This document shows positions 7,644 to 19,400 of a DNA stretch of 64,000 nt, in pieces. The position numbers and the translations under genes were made by a program. How positions within the stretch are numbered: the first letter of the stretch is position 1; each line of letters opens with the position of its first letter. The notes below the pieces were generated by a model. That model ran no database searches, was not told where the DNA came from, and saw nothing but the letters and a program-made list of their open reading frames with translations. This DNA comes from Bacteroidales bacterium (lineage in GTDB: Bacteria; Bacteroidota; Bacteroidia; Bacteroidales; UBA1715): positions 1 through 64,000 of the forward strand of contig JADKDL010000013.1 in assembly GCA_016714605.1 (NCBI GenBank), given 5' to 3'.

Positions 7644-10600
7644 ATGAAATGTAAATCCCTATTATCCATAGCACTTTTGCTTATCTCAAGCCTTATAGTC
7701 ACTGCTCAGGTAACTGTTTCTGGTAAGGCTACCCTCGAAGGGCAAACAAACCATGCAAATATTAAAGTTAAATTTGTTCCTATTTCTCCTTCTGCGGTTG
7801 CAGATAGTACCTATACCAATGCTCTTGGTGAGTATTCTAATGAAATAGTAGCTGGAGTATATACTATTAAGCTTGAAAAAGCGGGTTATCAGACATACCC
7901 TATTTATGTTGAAAAGTCTTTGATAGAAAATTTAGCTGCTAAAGATGCTAAGCTTTTCTATTTAGGAACTCCCATTGCTGCTGGAAATGTAAAAGGCGTT
8001 TGGAGTGGCGTTGTGAGTGTTAATGGCGATATTACTGTTGCCTCCGGCGACAGTCTCATAATAAACGCCGGTGCTGATATTCGTTTCGTAGCCAATGCAA
8101 CCCTTACGGTTAATGGCTACTTGATGGTAAACGGTACGAAAACTTTACCGGTTCTATTTAGTTCGTTGCCTGCAAGTCAAGTAAAAGCTCGTGCACAATG
8201 GAAAGGTATAACGGTTACAAATTCTGCCAATAAAACTTCTACCATTTCTTATGCTCAAATTTCTTATGGCGACATAGGTATTTATGCAAACAATGGTACT
8301 GTGAATGTAAACAATACGGTTTCTTTTGAGAATAATCAATATGGTTTTTATGCCTACAATACTAATGGTGTTTTGAATTTAGATGCTTGTGAAGCAAAAA
8401 ACAATACAACCGACGGTGTGCTTATAAGTAGCGCCAAAGCGAAAATAACAAATACAATATCTCATGACAATGGACGATATCAATATTATTTTACTTCTAG
8501 TTCAGGCTCAATTTCAAATTCTAAAGCATATAATGCACCTGCAAATAATGGGTTTCATTTTGATTATGGAAATTACATAACCATGGATAATTGCTCATCA
8601 TACAATAATGCATCTAATGGAATATATGCATACAGTGTTGATAATTTAGTAATTAAAAATTGCATATTAGAAAATAATAAGACAAACGGGATACATTTTA
8701 ATAGTTATAATTCAAATGTTTCTTTAGATAATAATACTATATTGAAAAATACTACTAATGGAATTTTATTCGAATACAATAATACTGCTTTTAATGTTAG
8801 AAGAAATAAGATAGCCCATAGCAATAGGGGTATCTTGATAAACAGTAGTAGCAGTACTATCAATTTTGATCATAATATTGTAGCATACAATGCTGCTGAT
8901 GGTATTTATGTGGCCAGTACAAGTAATACATTAGGCTTTCATTACAATACAATATACAGTAACGTGGGCGATGGAATAGACCTAAATGGCGCATCTACCG
9001 AAAACATAACCAACAACATAATTGTAAATAATGATTTTGGTGTAAGAACAACTACTGCGGTAGAAAAATTGCAGCAAAATAGCTTTTTTGAGAATGGAAG
9101 CGGTTCTGTTTCAAACCTTGCTAATGCACCTGCAGATACTTGGGTGTTTGTTTCTCAAAATGCAAATGGCGATTCTGCCGATATTTATTTAAATATATAT
9201 GCTGCACCCGAATTTTCGCTTTCAACTGAAATGGATTTTTCGCTTAAGAATACTTCGCCTAACATAAATGCAGGTAATGTGGCCGTAAAAGATGCTGACG
9301 GAACAGCTTCCGATATTGGTGCAATATATTACGATCTTGGAAATCCGCACAGTCTTTGGTCTAGAGGTTATAGAGATAAGTCTGTTCTACTAGCTTGGGA
9401 AGCTCCTCAAAACGATTCATTGGTTAAATACAATATATATTATAAACTTTCTACAGCTACCAAATTTACACTTTTCGGAAGTGGTACTGATACCGTAAAA
9501 ACAGTTACCGGGCTTACCAATGGAAAACTATACAACTTTGTGGTTACGGGAGTTTATCCTAAGTCGGAATCTATTTATTCCCCGCAAGTTTCAGAAATAC
9601 CGGGCGAACCAAACATGAGCCTTAACCCTATTGCACTCAATGTAACAATCCCTGCCGATGTAGATTCGCTGATAGATACTTTAATTGTAAAAAATACAGG
9701 TACAAGAGAATTAGATTATAATTTTGCAGAATTTAGCGAAACTGGGTCTGGTTCGTTGACGCTTGATGGTACTGGCGACTATGTAACTGTTCCAGATAAT
9801 GCTAAACTTGATGGAATGAACGAACTCACCATTGAACTTTGGTACAATAAGCAGAAATCAGGCTCTTATGATATTGTTGATAAACATTACTATAGTTATT
9901 CATTTTCATTTGCTGGCGATAAAATGCAATTAACTAAGTCTTCGAATGGTTCCTATGCTACTTCGAATTCTACTTATACTGTTCCTAATGGATGGCATCA
10001 TCTTGCTGTGACTTGGAAAGGTACTGTAGTAACTTTTTATGTAGATGGTGTACAGGTAAATCAATTTACTAATGCCAGTGAATCGCCAATTGCAAACAGA
10101 GCAGAAGAGTTGAAAATTGGTAGTGGTGTATATCAAGGTGGATATGCGCAAGGCAATATGACTGATGTAAGAATTTGGAATGTTGCAAGAACACCACAAG
10201 ATTTGAAAAATTATATGCGTCGTACTATTACTCAGCCTATCGAAGGTTTAGTAGGCAACTGGATATTTAGCAAAAACACTACTGATTATTCATCAAACGG
10301 ATTAAATGGTACATTGCAAGGAAATGCAATTGTAAATAATACAGCTCGTAGTCAAAGAGTATTATATATGAATAAGCCTACTCAGAAACTTCAACCTGGG
10401 GTGAGCGATACAATAATTGTTGTATTCCCAAATATAGGAATGGGTACAAATGCTTTCACATCGCAACTTCTAACTAATATAAATAATAAAGCAGAAATTG
10501 GCTTCGATGTTTCTATAACTTATGGATCTACAGTATCGTCTACACCGGTACATTTTATTCCAGTTCCAGAAACGGGGCTTCCTTATACAGTAGTAGTAAC

Positions 10601-12017
10601 TAACGCGTTACTTGATGATGTAAAAATAAGTATTGGCGATGAAATAGGAATTTTCGATGGCAATTTATGTGTGGGTGCCGGAGTTTTCAACGGAACATTC
10701 AACTTTGTAATTACTGCTTGGAAGGAAAATGTAGCTAGTAGTCTTCAAGGTTTCACTTCAGGTAACCCAATGACATTTAAGATATTTGACACCTCTGCCG
10801 ATCTTGAGGCAACTACCGGAGCAACATATTCTATTGGCGATGGCAAGTTTGACTACGGTCAGTTTTCTGCTCTAAGCTTAAATAGTACTATTTATTCAAC
10901 ACAAACTATAGCTCTAAAAGGAGGTATGTTCAACCTTGTTTCTTTCAATCTTCTTCCTCGATACAATAGTGCTGCTAAAATATTTGGAGGAATAAGTGGT
11001 TTAGAAATAGCATATAACGATAAAGGCGGAGCATTCATACCGGCTTATAATATAAATACTATTGGTGATATTGATTTTAAAGATGGTTACCACATTTTTG
11101 CTGATGCTGATACTACATTGGCTTTTGAAGGCACGCCTATCAACCCGTCTGAGTGGAATATAACTTTAGAAGCAGGTAAGTGGAACTCTATTTCATTTAT
11201 ATCTCAATCGGCAACGGCAATTACCAGTGCCTTTCCTGCTAGTTTGCACAGCAAAATTGATATTGTTCAAACCTCTACCGGACTCGTTTGGATTCCTTCT
11301 TTAGCGGTTAATACTATTGGCAACATGGTTCCGGGTTTGGGCTATCAAGTAGCAACCGTAGCTGATACAAATATTGTATTCTCATTCACAATGCTTAAAG
11401 CTGGAGAAGAAGCACTTGAAGTTATTGAACCTTCGTTCTTTACATTCAACAAAACAGGTATTCCATATACTATTGCATTTGATACAGATGGTCTAAACCT
11501 TGAAAAAGGCGATGAAATAGGAATTTTTGATGGAAATCTTTGTGTTGGAGCAGCTGTTTATGATGGTTCTGCAATACTTCCTATTGTAGCTTGGGCTAAA
11601 TTAGAAAACAAAGAATTGAGTGGTTTTGTTGCAGGCAATGAAATTTCTGCTCGATTATATTCAACATCTAATAATGCCAGTTACGCATTATATGTAAATA
11701 AAGAAACATTTAGTAAAGGAAACTATGCTCGTTTGAAAGCAGGCAACATTGTTTTAGGAACAAATGAATTAGAAAAAACAATTACAATTAATACTTGGCC
11801 AAATCCTTTCTCAGAAAGCATATCAATATCGATAGATGATCTAGAAAAAGTATTATCTATATCAGTAATTGACTCAGAAGGTAAAACCATAGAGTCATTA
11901 CAACCCAACACTTCAATTGTTTGGAAACCGCGTAGAAATCTAGCTTCCGGCAAATACTATGTACAAGTAGTTCTTACCGAAACTACTATTGTAAAACCAA
12001 TAATTTATCAGAAATAA
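7644..12017 (+). CDS. Large secreted beta-helix/LamG protein with T9SS sorting domain
   Basis: A 1457-residue secreted protein. The signal peptide is residues 1-21 (LLSIALLLISSLIVTAQ). A carboxypeptidase-regulatory-like domain (about 22-105) is followed by a right-handed beta-helix of N-rich turns (about 119-530) and a fibronectin-III-like domain (about 570-650). An Ig-like choice-of-anchor domain (about 655-955) carries a LamG/concanavalin domain (about 704-900) inserted in its middle. Two copies of a recurring domain marked by TGLPYTVVV ... GDEIGIFDGNLCVG ... W ... GF-x-x-GN lie at about 970-1080 and 1262-1372, separated by 'GKWNSISF'-type repeats (about 1085-1250). The end (about 1376-1457, TWPNPFSESISI ... 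GKYYVQV) is a type-A T9SS C-terminal sorting domain. It is probably attached to or released from the cell surface as a glycan-binding or glycan-modifying adhesin. The start is fixed by the signal peptide. A terminator follows. Confidence 0.85.
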   Translation: MKCKSLLSIALLLISSLIVTAQVTVSGKATLEGQTNHANIKVKFVPISPSAVADSTYTNALGEYSNEIVAGVYTIKLEKAGYQTYPIYVEKSLIENLAAKDAKLFYLGTPIAAGNVKGVWSGVVSVNGDITVASGDSLIINAGADIRFVANATLTVNGYLMVNGTKTLPVLFSSLPASQVKARAQWKGITVTNSANKTSTISYAQISYGDIGIYANNGTVNVNNTVSFENNQYGFYAYNTNGVLNLDACEAKNNTTDGVLISSAKAKITNTISHDNGRYQYYFTSSSGSISNSKAYNAPANNGFHFDYGNYITMDNCSSYNNASNGIYAYSVDNLVIKNCILENNKTNGIHFNSYNSNVSLDNNTILKNTTNGILFEYNNTAFNVRRNKIAHSNRGILINSSSSTINFDHNIVAYNAADGIYVASTSNTLGFHYNTIYSNVGDGIDLNGASTENITNNIIVNNDFGVRTTTAVEKLQQNSFFENGSGSVSNLANAPADTWVFVSQNANGDSADIYLNIYAAPEFSLSTEMDFSLKNTSPNINAGNVAVKDADGTASDIGAIYYDLGNPHSLWSRGYRDKSVLLAWEAPQNDSLVKYNIYYKLSTATKFTLFGSGTDTVKTVTGLTNGKLYNFVVTGVYPKSESIYSPQVSEIPGEPNMSLNPIALNVTIPADVDSLIDTLIVKNTGTRELDYNFAEFSETGSGSLTLDGTGDYVTVPDNAKLDGMNELTIELWYNKQKSGSYDIVDKHYYSYSFSFAGDKMQLTKSSNGSYATSNSTYTVPNGWHHLAVTWKGTVVTFYVDGVQVNQFTNASESPIANRAEELKIGSGVYQGGYAQGNMTDVRIWNVARTPQDLKNYMRRTITQPIEGLVGNWIFSKNTTDYSSNGLNGTLQGNAIVNNTARSQRVLYMNKPTQKLQPGVSDTIIVVFPNIGMGTNAFTSQLLTNINNKAEIGFDVSITYGSTVSSTPVHFIPVPETGLPYTVVVTNALLDDVKISIGDEIGIFDGNLCVGAGVFNGTFNFVITAWKENVASSLQGFTSGNPMTFKIFDTSADLEATTGATYSIGDGKFDYGQFSALSLNSTIYSTQTIALKGGMFNLVSFNLLPRYNSAAKIFGGISGLEIAYNDKGGAFIPAYNINTIGDIDFKDGYHIFADADTTLAFEGTPINPSEWNITLEAGKWNSISFISQSATAITSAFPASLHSKIDIVQTSTGLVWIPSLAVNTIGNMVPGLGYQVATVADTNIVFSFTMLKAGEEALEVIEPSFFTFNKTGIPYTIAFDTDGLNLEKGDEIGIFDGNLCVGAAVYDGSAILPIVAWAKLENKELSGFVAGNEISARLYSTSNNASYALYVNKETFSKGNYARLKAGNIVLGTNELEKTITINTWPNPFSESISISIDDLEKVLSISVIDSEGKTIESLQPNTSIVWKPRRNLASGKYYVQVVLTETTIVKPIIYQK

Positions 12018-12024
12018 TATAATT

Positions 12025-12054
12025 CAAAGCAGCAGTAACATACTGCTGCTTTTT
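12025..12054 (+). terminator. Rho-independent terminator
   Basis: A 12-bp stem (AAAGCAGCAGTA / TACTGCTGCTTT) with a 3-base loop, continuing into T residues, starting 8 bases after the stop at 12017. It separates the first giant gene from the next one. Confidence 0.85.
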
Positions 12055-12079
12055 TCAATTTAAACTAAATACAGAGGTC

Positions 12080-12403
12080 ATGAATTTTAGAAAAAAACTC
12101 TCTATAATTCCGTTGCTGTTTGCTTGTATATTTCTACATGCTCAAACAGCCATACAGTTTGATGGAAATGGAGACAACATATATATTAAAAAAACAGATA
12201 AGTTTACCGTTACCGATTTTACATTATCAGCATGGGTAAAGTGGGAGGGTGGTGCAATGGCCGATTATTATGCAATTGCATCAAATTATGCCGGTGGTAG
12301 CAATTATCAGCACTATGGTTTGCAGATGACAAATACCGGTAAGGCATTAGCATTCGTAGACAATGGAACGTCTTGGGTTACAGTAGCAGGTATAAAAGTA
12401 TAA
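12080..12403 (+). CDS. N-terminal fragment of a giant secreted protein (frameshifted)
   Basis: Residues 1-21 are a signal peptide (LSIIPLLFACIFLHAQ). A LamG domain then begins immediately (AIQFDGNGDNIYIKK, FTLSAWVKWEG). The frame stops at 12403 in the middle of the LamG fold. The missing half (LWPHVAGVFDGGESLKIYVDG) continues in another frame from about 12390, equivalent to loss of one base. This, the fragment at 12373 and the frame at 13461 are therefore one gene of about 12.2 kb. Confidence 0.8.
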   Translation: MNFRKKLSIIPLLFACIFLHAQTAIQFDGNGDNIYIKKTDKFTVTDFTLSAWVKWEGGAMADYYAIASNYAGGSNYQHYGLQMTNTGKALAFVDNGTSWVTVAGIKV

Positions 12404-13419
12404 ACGATGGTCTGTGGCCTCATGTTGCAGGTGTATTTGATGGAGGCGAGTCTCTTAAAATATATGTAGATGGTCTGCTTGAAGCTACTACTGCCACAAC
12501 TGCTACGGCAATCACACCAACCGGTGATTTTTATATCGGTCAAGATGGAGCCGCAAAATATGAACGCAACTGGATAGGACAGATAGATAATGTTGTTCTT
12601 TGGAATTATCCGCAAAACAAAACATTTGTAAAAGATTGGCAAAACAAAGAATTTTCAGGTAAAGAAGACGGACTTGTTGCATATTGGAATTTTAATGAAG
12701 GCTCAGGTACAGTTGCTCTTGAAGTTGCTCATGAACAAAACGGCACACTTACCGGCGATGCTGCTTATGTAGCATCAACGCTCACCTATTCAAAAACAGG
12801 ACTTCCTCAACTTTCTGTTCCTGAAACAGGCTTGCCTTACTCTATAGTGGTAACGGGAGCAACCATAAACACAACAAACATTCCGGTAGGTAGTTATATA
12901 AGCTTCTTCGATGGTGCTGTATGCGTAGGTAGTGCATTGCTCAACTCAACAGCAAATACTCCGGTAGTTACTTGGAAAGGCGATGAAAATCTTGGAGTAG
13001 CTGGATTTACTTCAGGAAATACGATTACTGCAAAAATCTATACCGAATGGTACAGTACAATAAAAATATTTGATGCTGAACTTACATTCGCTCAAGGCAA
13101 TGGAACATATGGAAATGGTTCGTTTTCTGTTGTTTCTGCAAAGATATCGACTACAATTGCTCCGAAACTTATTTTTTCAGAGCAGCTTTTGAATTTCAAT
13201 ACAGTATTTGTAGATGAGACTAAAACTGATACCCTCATTTTTACAAATTCAGGTAATGCAATTCTGCAAATAAAAGATATAAAGTCGTCATCAGCTGAAA
13301 TAACCGTATCTCAAACAGCATTCTCTTTACTGCCTTTACAAACCGACACTCTGTTTGTTACATTCGCTCCAAAAGCTGTAAATAGCTATAATACAACACT
13401 TACTTTTACTACGATATAA
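12373..13419 (+). CDS. Second fragment of the giant secreted protein (frameshifted)
   Basis: Real coding begins near 12390, not at the first ATG. It completes the LamG domain (HVAGVFDGGESLKIYVDG, IGQIDNVVLWNY, LVAYWNFNEGSG) and continues with one TGLPYSIVV ... FFDGAVCVG ... GFTSGN domain. It then enters an ASH/choice-of-anchor-D repeat (FSEQLLNFNTVFVDETKTDTL, split here) and breaks at 13419. The continuation 'YDIIEKPLYTVPVYG' is found in the next frame from about 13410, again equivalent to the loss of one base. Two losses in the same direction within 1 kb leave the downstream 10.8 kb of coding sequence entirely open. That argues for sequence error or very recent mutation rather than long-standing decay. 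Confidence 0.75.
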   Translation: MGYSSRYKSINDGLWPHVAGVFDGGESLKIYVDGLLEATTATTATAITPTGDFYIGQDGAAKYERNWIGQIDNVVLWNYPQNKTFVKDWQNKEFSGKEDGLVAYWNFNEGSGTVALEVAHEQNGTLTGDAAYVASTLTYSKTGLPQLSVPETGLPYSIVVTGATINTTNIPVGSYISFFDGAVCVGSALLNSTANTPVVTWKGDENLGVAGFTSGNTITAKIYTEWYSTIKIFDAELTFAQGNGTYGNGSFSVVSAKISTTIAPKLIFSEQLLNFNTVFVDETKTDTLIFTNSGNAILQIKDIKSSSAEITVSQTAFSLLPLQTDTLFVTFAPKAVNSYNTTLTFTTI

Positions 13420-13460
13420 TTGAAAAACCATTATATACGGTTCCTGTTTATGGCACAAGT

Positions 13461-16400
13461 TTGCCCTATGCAACTACAAATATTTTTGTATCGCCCACAC
13501 AACTTGAGTATGGAAATATACTCGTTGGCAATTCGCAAAAAGAAAGTTTCTTTATTATCAATACCGGAAATAAAGTATTGAATGTAACAGGAATTACATC
13601 ATCAAGTTCTAATTTCACTATAAATACCACAACACCATTTTCTTTGGCTCAAGGAGAAAATAAGGAAGTAGTGGTTACATTTACTCCAACCGAAAATGCA
13701 AACTATAGCACTCAAATACAGATAGCAAATAATGATGAACTGAAAACGGTAACTCTTACAGGGACTGGTATTCAAGGACATTTTACTCCTGTAGCAGCAA
13801 CCGGAAAACCTTATAGTGTAATTATAGAAGATGTTGAAATCGAAGGTATTCAGCCTACGCCAAACGATCAGATAGGAGTATTTGATGGAAATCTTTGTGT
13901 AGGTACAAGTTTATTGAGTTATTCAAGCGATGTTTTGCAGTTTGATGGTGCTGGCGACTATGTCGTGACTCCAAACATGAAAAGTTACTTTCCGACTGAA
14001 TCTCTCACCCTCGAAATCTGGTTTAAAGCCGATGCTGCTGGTGTAATAGTTTCAGAAAATGGAAATACAACACCAAGTTCAGGTTGGTATGACAGTCAGT
14101 TGGAAATACTTTCTACCGGAGAGGTTAAAGTAAGTGTTTGGAATGTTCCTAGCATATCACTTGGTAAAGTCGAATTTGGTACTTGGCATCATATTGCTCT
14201 TAGCTACAATGATGCTACTAATACACTTTCAGGATTCCTTGATGGTGTAAAATCTACAAATGAGAGCATTGCAGAAAGAAGTTCACCATGGGAAAGTGGA
14301 TATGATCTACACTATCAATTAGGTGCGGGTCAAGGAACCAACATGGGTAGCGGTGCTTATTTAAAAGGTCAAGTTGACGAATTTAGAGTTTGGAACTATG
14401 CCCGTACAGAATCAGAAATTCGGTCTTCTATGCTTAGATCTCTCTCTTCTAGCGATAGCAGGTTGGTAGGTTACTGGACACTTGAACAGGGTAAATTGGC
14501 AAACAACTCTTCATATACAGGAGCTCTTGTTGCAAGTGGTAATGCCATGACAATTGCTTCTAATTGCCCAGTGGGTTCAAAAAATTTACTCATTACTACT
14601 TGGGAAAAAGATGCTGGTATGGGACTCCCTGGTTTTACAGTAGGCAATCCTATTTCATTTAAAGTTTATACCACTGTTTTTGGAAATACCGTTGAACTCG
14701 ATGCCGTTGCTACCTTTTTAAAAGGCAATGGAACATTCGGTAACGGTTCATATACCGTTGCTACTTTGTCGGCTAACTTGGGTAAAGCTCCTTTGCTTTC
14801 TATTCCAATAAGTAAGTTGAATGTTGGGCAAATTAAAATGAATGACACTATCACAAATAGTTTTTACATATATAATAAAGGTACTGCTCCGCTGGAATTA
14901 ACATTTATAAATCCGGTAGCTAATTTCAAAGCCGATTTGAGTTCTGCCACAATTCCAGTTGCCGACTCAGTGAAAGTTACGGTAACGTTTACTTCTACTA
15001 CAATGGGAAATAAAGTAGGAGTATTTCAAATCGTAAGCAACGATCCGTTGGCTGAATTAACAAATATACAACTCGAAGGATTTGTGCTTCCTGAGGGAGT
15101 TCCGAATATTGATATCTCAACAAGTTCATTAACGTTTGGTACAATTACCAAAGGAGAACATATGGCGTTGACATTTAATGTAATAAATAATGGAACAGCT
15201 CCTCTTAATATTACAAACATAACTTCATCGTCGGGTATTTTTACAGTAAGCGATAAAACCTTTACGCTGCAAAATACCAATGATAACAAGGAAATTACGG
15301 TAAATTTTAATCCTATTCAAAAAGGTTTTACTTCAACCGTAATAACTATAACGTCAAATGCAGGCACTCGCATGGTTACAGCTTACGGAATTGCTACCGA
15401 CGGGCATTTCCAATCTGTGGCACAGACCGGATTGCCTTATTCAATAGTAGTATCCGGCAATAATCTGTCTGACTATTTGCAAGCCGGCGACGAAATTGCT
15501 GTTTTTGACGGTTCTAAATGTGTGGGAAAATCTGAGATGACTCTAACAGGACATTCATTATATACCCCTGCATCAAACGATTATATGACAATTCCTGCAA
15601 TTTCACTTCCTGCTGCATATACAATTGAAGCTTGGGTGAAATTTCCGCTTCCATCAACTTCCGATGGTTGGAGAACGCTTTGTCAAAATGGTGGAAATCA
15701 CCATCATATAATCTTCTCTTCCGATGGTCAACTTGGTATATATAACGGAGGTTTTTACACTTCAGGTTATAATGCCAATACACTCCAAGGTTGGAATCAT
15801 ATAAGTGCTGTGGCTTCGGGTACAACTACCCAGTTTTATGTAAATGGGAAATTAGTTGGAACGAGTGCAACTAAAGAAATAAATCCTTTAAATTATTTAG
15901 GTAATTATGTTGGTGGAGGTCAAAATGTTGGAACCGTTGATGAATTCCGTGTATGGAACTATGCACGTTCGCAAAATGAAATAGCACAAACATTGCATTC
16001 AAGTATTTCAGAAAGTATGAATGGACTTATAGCCAATTATACTTTCAACTACGGTGCTGAAAACCAAGCAAATCCTTCACAAATTGGAACATTAAATAAT
16101 ACTGCTTCAATTACTGGCGAACCGGCACTTGCATTACAAGAGAATATACAGATTGTAGCTTGGCAAAAAGATGATAAGCAAGGATACGACGGTTTTACAA
16201 GTGGCAATCCTATTACTTTTAAAGTATGGAGTAAAATAAACGGATTTCAGAGCGAATTTGCTGCAAACGCACAGTTTATAGTAGGCGATGGTACTTTTGG
16301 CTTTGGTTCAATGAGTGTTGTAGAACTCGATTTTATTACACCAATAATATCGGTTAATCCGCAAGAAATATTTAAAGCACTTGCCGAACCAGATTCTACA

Positions 16401-19400
16401 ACAGTCTCTTTCGATATTACTAATAACGGACTAGGAATGCTTCAATTTACTCTCGAAGAAGTAGTTGATAGTTTGTGGTTGGAATTAGGAATAATTTCTG
16501 ACTCTGTTTTGCCTGGTGAAACGCTTACAATACCTGTTAAACTTAATTCAACCGGATTGTTAAATGGTGTTCATTTTAATAAAATTAGAATACTTAATAA
16601 TTCTATAGATTCACCAGTATATGAAATAGGCGTAAGAATTAATGTTACCGGAAAAGGTGAGATAGCAACAACGCCAGACAAAGTTGATTTTGATAGTGTC
16701 TTAATAGATAAAACTGTTTCGCAGCAATTGACTATAAAAAATATTGGAACAAAAGAAATTATAGTTGATTCAATAAAATTATACAATGGTTCAGAATTTA
16801 AGTTGGGAACTCTTTCAACTCCATTTACACTTAAACCTGCCGATCAAAAGATCCTTACAATCTCATTTTCACCAGATTCTTCCGGCATACGTACCGATTC
16901 GCTGTTGATTTACAGCGAAGGAGGTGTAAAAAACATACTCATTAGCGGATTCTGCATGACTCCACCAAAAGTGGTTGTAAATAAAGTACTTATTAAAGGA
17001 AATTATGCAGCAGAATATTCATATACCGATACTATTCTAATTATAAATAAAGGAATAGCAGATCTTGAATTTAGTCTGAAAAATAGTGTTCCTTGGTTAT
17101 CCTTCAAAACAGAATCAGGTGTAGTAAAACAATCAGATACTGCTATTGTAGAAATTAATATCTCTACATACGATTTAATTGCCCAGCCTTATAGTGGTAA
17201 CTTTACATTAATTACAAACGACCCTGAAAAGCCTACAATTTCTTTCTCAGTTGATATTAAAGTGAGCGGACAACCGGAACTTGTTGCCGATGATTTTCAT
17301 CAATTGGGTGAAGTAATTATAGACCAAGTTGTTTATAGTACCTACATAATTAAAAATACTGGAGCAGACACATTAAAAATTTCAGAGCTAGCTATGCAAG
17401 CTACCGGATTTGAGATAACTAATGCTGTATTGCCTATTATTATTCCGCCAAAAAAACAAGATACGTTGAACTTTACATTTGCTCCTACAGAGGTAAAATC
17501 GTATTCGGCAGTTTTGGCAATAACTTCTAACGATTTAAGTCAATCGCCTTATAACGTAGCAATTACCGGAGAAGGTTTGCCCGTTCCTCCTGAAATTTAT
17601 ATAGCTTCTGATACTTTGATATTTGAAACTTCTGACGGAGAAACTCTGACAAAAAATTTCTCAGTAGGTAATCGTGGTGGGCAGGATTTGGTTTATGAAA
17701 TTGGAAATGCAACAAATTCGGGCAAAGCTATTACACTTGACGGTGTAAAAGATTATGTGAGCGTTATAATAAACAATTCTATAGCTCCTAAAGATGAAAT
17801 TACCATAGAAGCTTGGATAAAACCTACTGAAATTAAAAACACCTATTCGGTAGTTTCTAAAGAAGGTTCAACGCAATCATTTAATCTAAAACTTATAAAC
17901 GGAAAGCTTTCATTATTTATAAATGGCAAACAGATTTTAACATCTTCTGCAATTATTAAATTGAATGAATTACAGCATATTGCAGCTAGTTACGATGGGT
18001 TTTATGCTTCATTGTTCTACAACGGAACGAAAATATCTGAAGCTCAATTGACTATTTCACCAAATACTGAGAATGTGAGAATTGGACGTTCATTTGGAGG
18101 AGAATTCTTTAAAGGAACAATTGATGAGGTGAGAATTTGGAATGTTGCTCGAAATGATCAAGCTATTGAAAAGTATAAGAATATCAAAGTAAGCACAAAC
18201 TCTGCAAACTTGGTGTTGTATTTCGATTTTGAAACAATAGCAAATAACGTATTTATTGACAATTCTTTATATAAGAATAAAGGTACCATTTACGGAAATG
18301 TTTTAAACAGTAATTCAACAGTTTCATTAAATAGTTTCTTTAGCTTCAATCCGCTCGTGGGTAGTGTATTAGGAGATGAAAATCAGGATATTGAAGTTAC
18401 TTGTAATTCAGAACTCATACCTGAAGGTACTTATTACGCATTTGGTAAAATCACTTCTAATGATAAATCAGATTCAGTTGTATTTAAGCCCATTAAACTT
18501 ATCCATACTGGGACAGTGGCAGTTAATATAGCGAAAGATACAGTGAGATTTAAACCAACCTATCAGACGAGTTCCGATACTTCATTCATTACTTTAGAAA
18601 ACACTGGCACGGCTCCACTTGTAGTAAGTAATATTACATTTTCTGATTTAGCATTTTCTGCTAAAAAAAGCGATTATATTATTCCTGCTTTTTCAGGTAA
18701 ACTTATTCCAATCTTTTTCGGACCGAGTCTAGCAAAAGAGTATATTGGAGAAATGCAGTTGACCATTAATGTTGCAGGTAATGAAACGGTTACAATTCCA
18801 TTAAAAGGTATAGGAGTAAAGCCGCCTATTATTGAACTGAGCAGTAAATCAATGTCCGTTCAAACAGAGTATTTAAAATCTATCGATAGTTCTCTTACTA
18901 TTTATAATACAGGTTCAGGAATATTGGAATATAATTTTGTTTCAGATCAGGTAAGTTGGTTAACATTTGATCCCGCGTTTGGAAATATTGCCGCAGGAGA
19001 TTCAGTTACCATTAATCTTATATTTGATCCATCAGTTGCTGGTGGAATTTATACTGCAAATATAATACTGAACTCCAATGCATTAAATGAGAAAATAACC
19101 ACTATTGCAATGCAGTATACGGTTATAGGAGCTAAATTAAGTCTTAGTCCCGAAATGCTTACAGATACTACTACTATAGGTGAGTTAATTACCGACACAT
19201 TGATTATTCAAAACGTTGGCCCTGAACCATTGTCATATAGTTTGTTGGAATATTCATATTGGATGTCTTTGTCGAAAATAGCGGGAATAGTTCTTCCTAA
19301 CTCAAGCGAAAAAATTATTGTTACCTTCGATCCTAATGTTACAGCAGCTACATATAGCTATGATATTAATATTAAAACAAACGATGTAAACGCAAAAAGC

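Noticed and set aside
13461..13463. TTG as start of the 3598-residue frame
   Set aside because: The same frame is open upstream to about 13410 and joins the previous fragment in the middle of a domain; it is a frameshift continuation, not a start.
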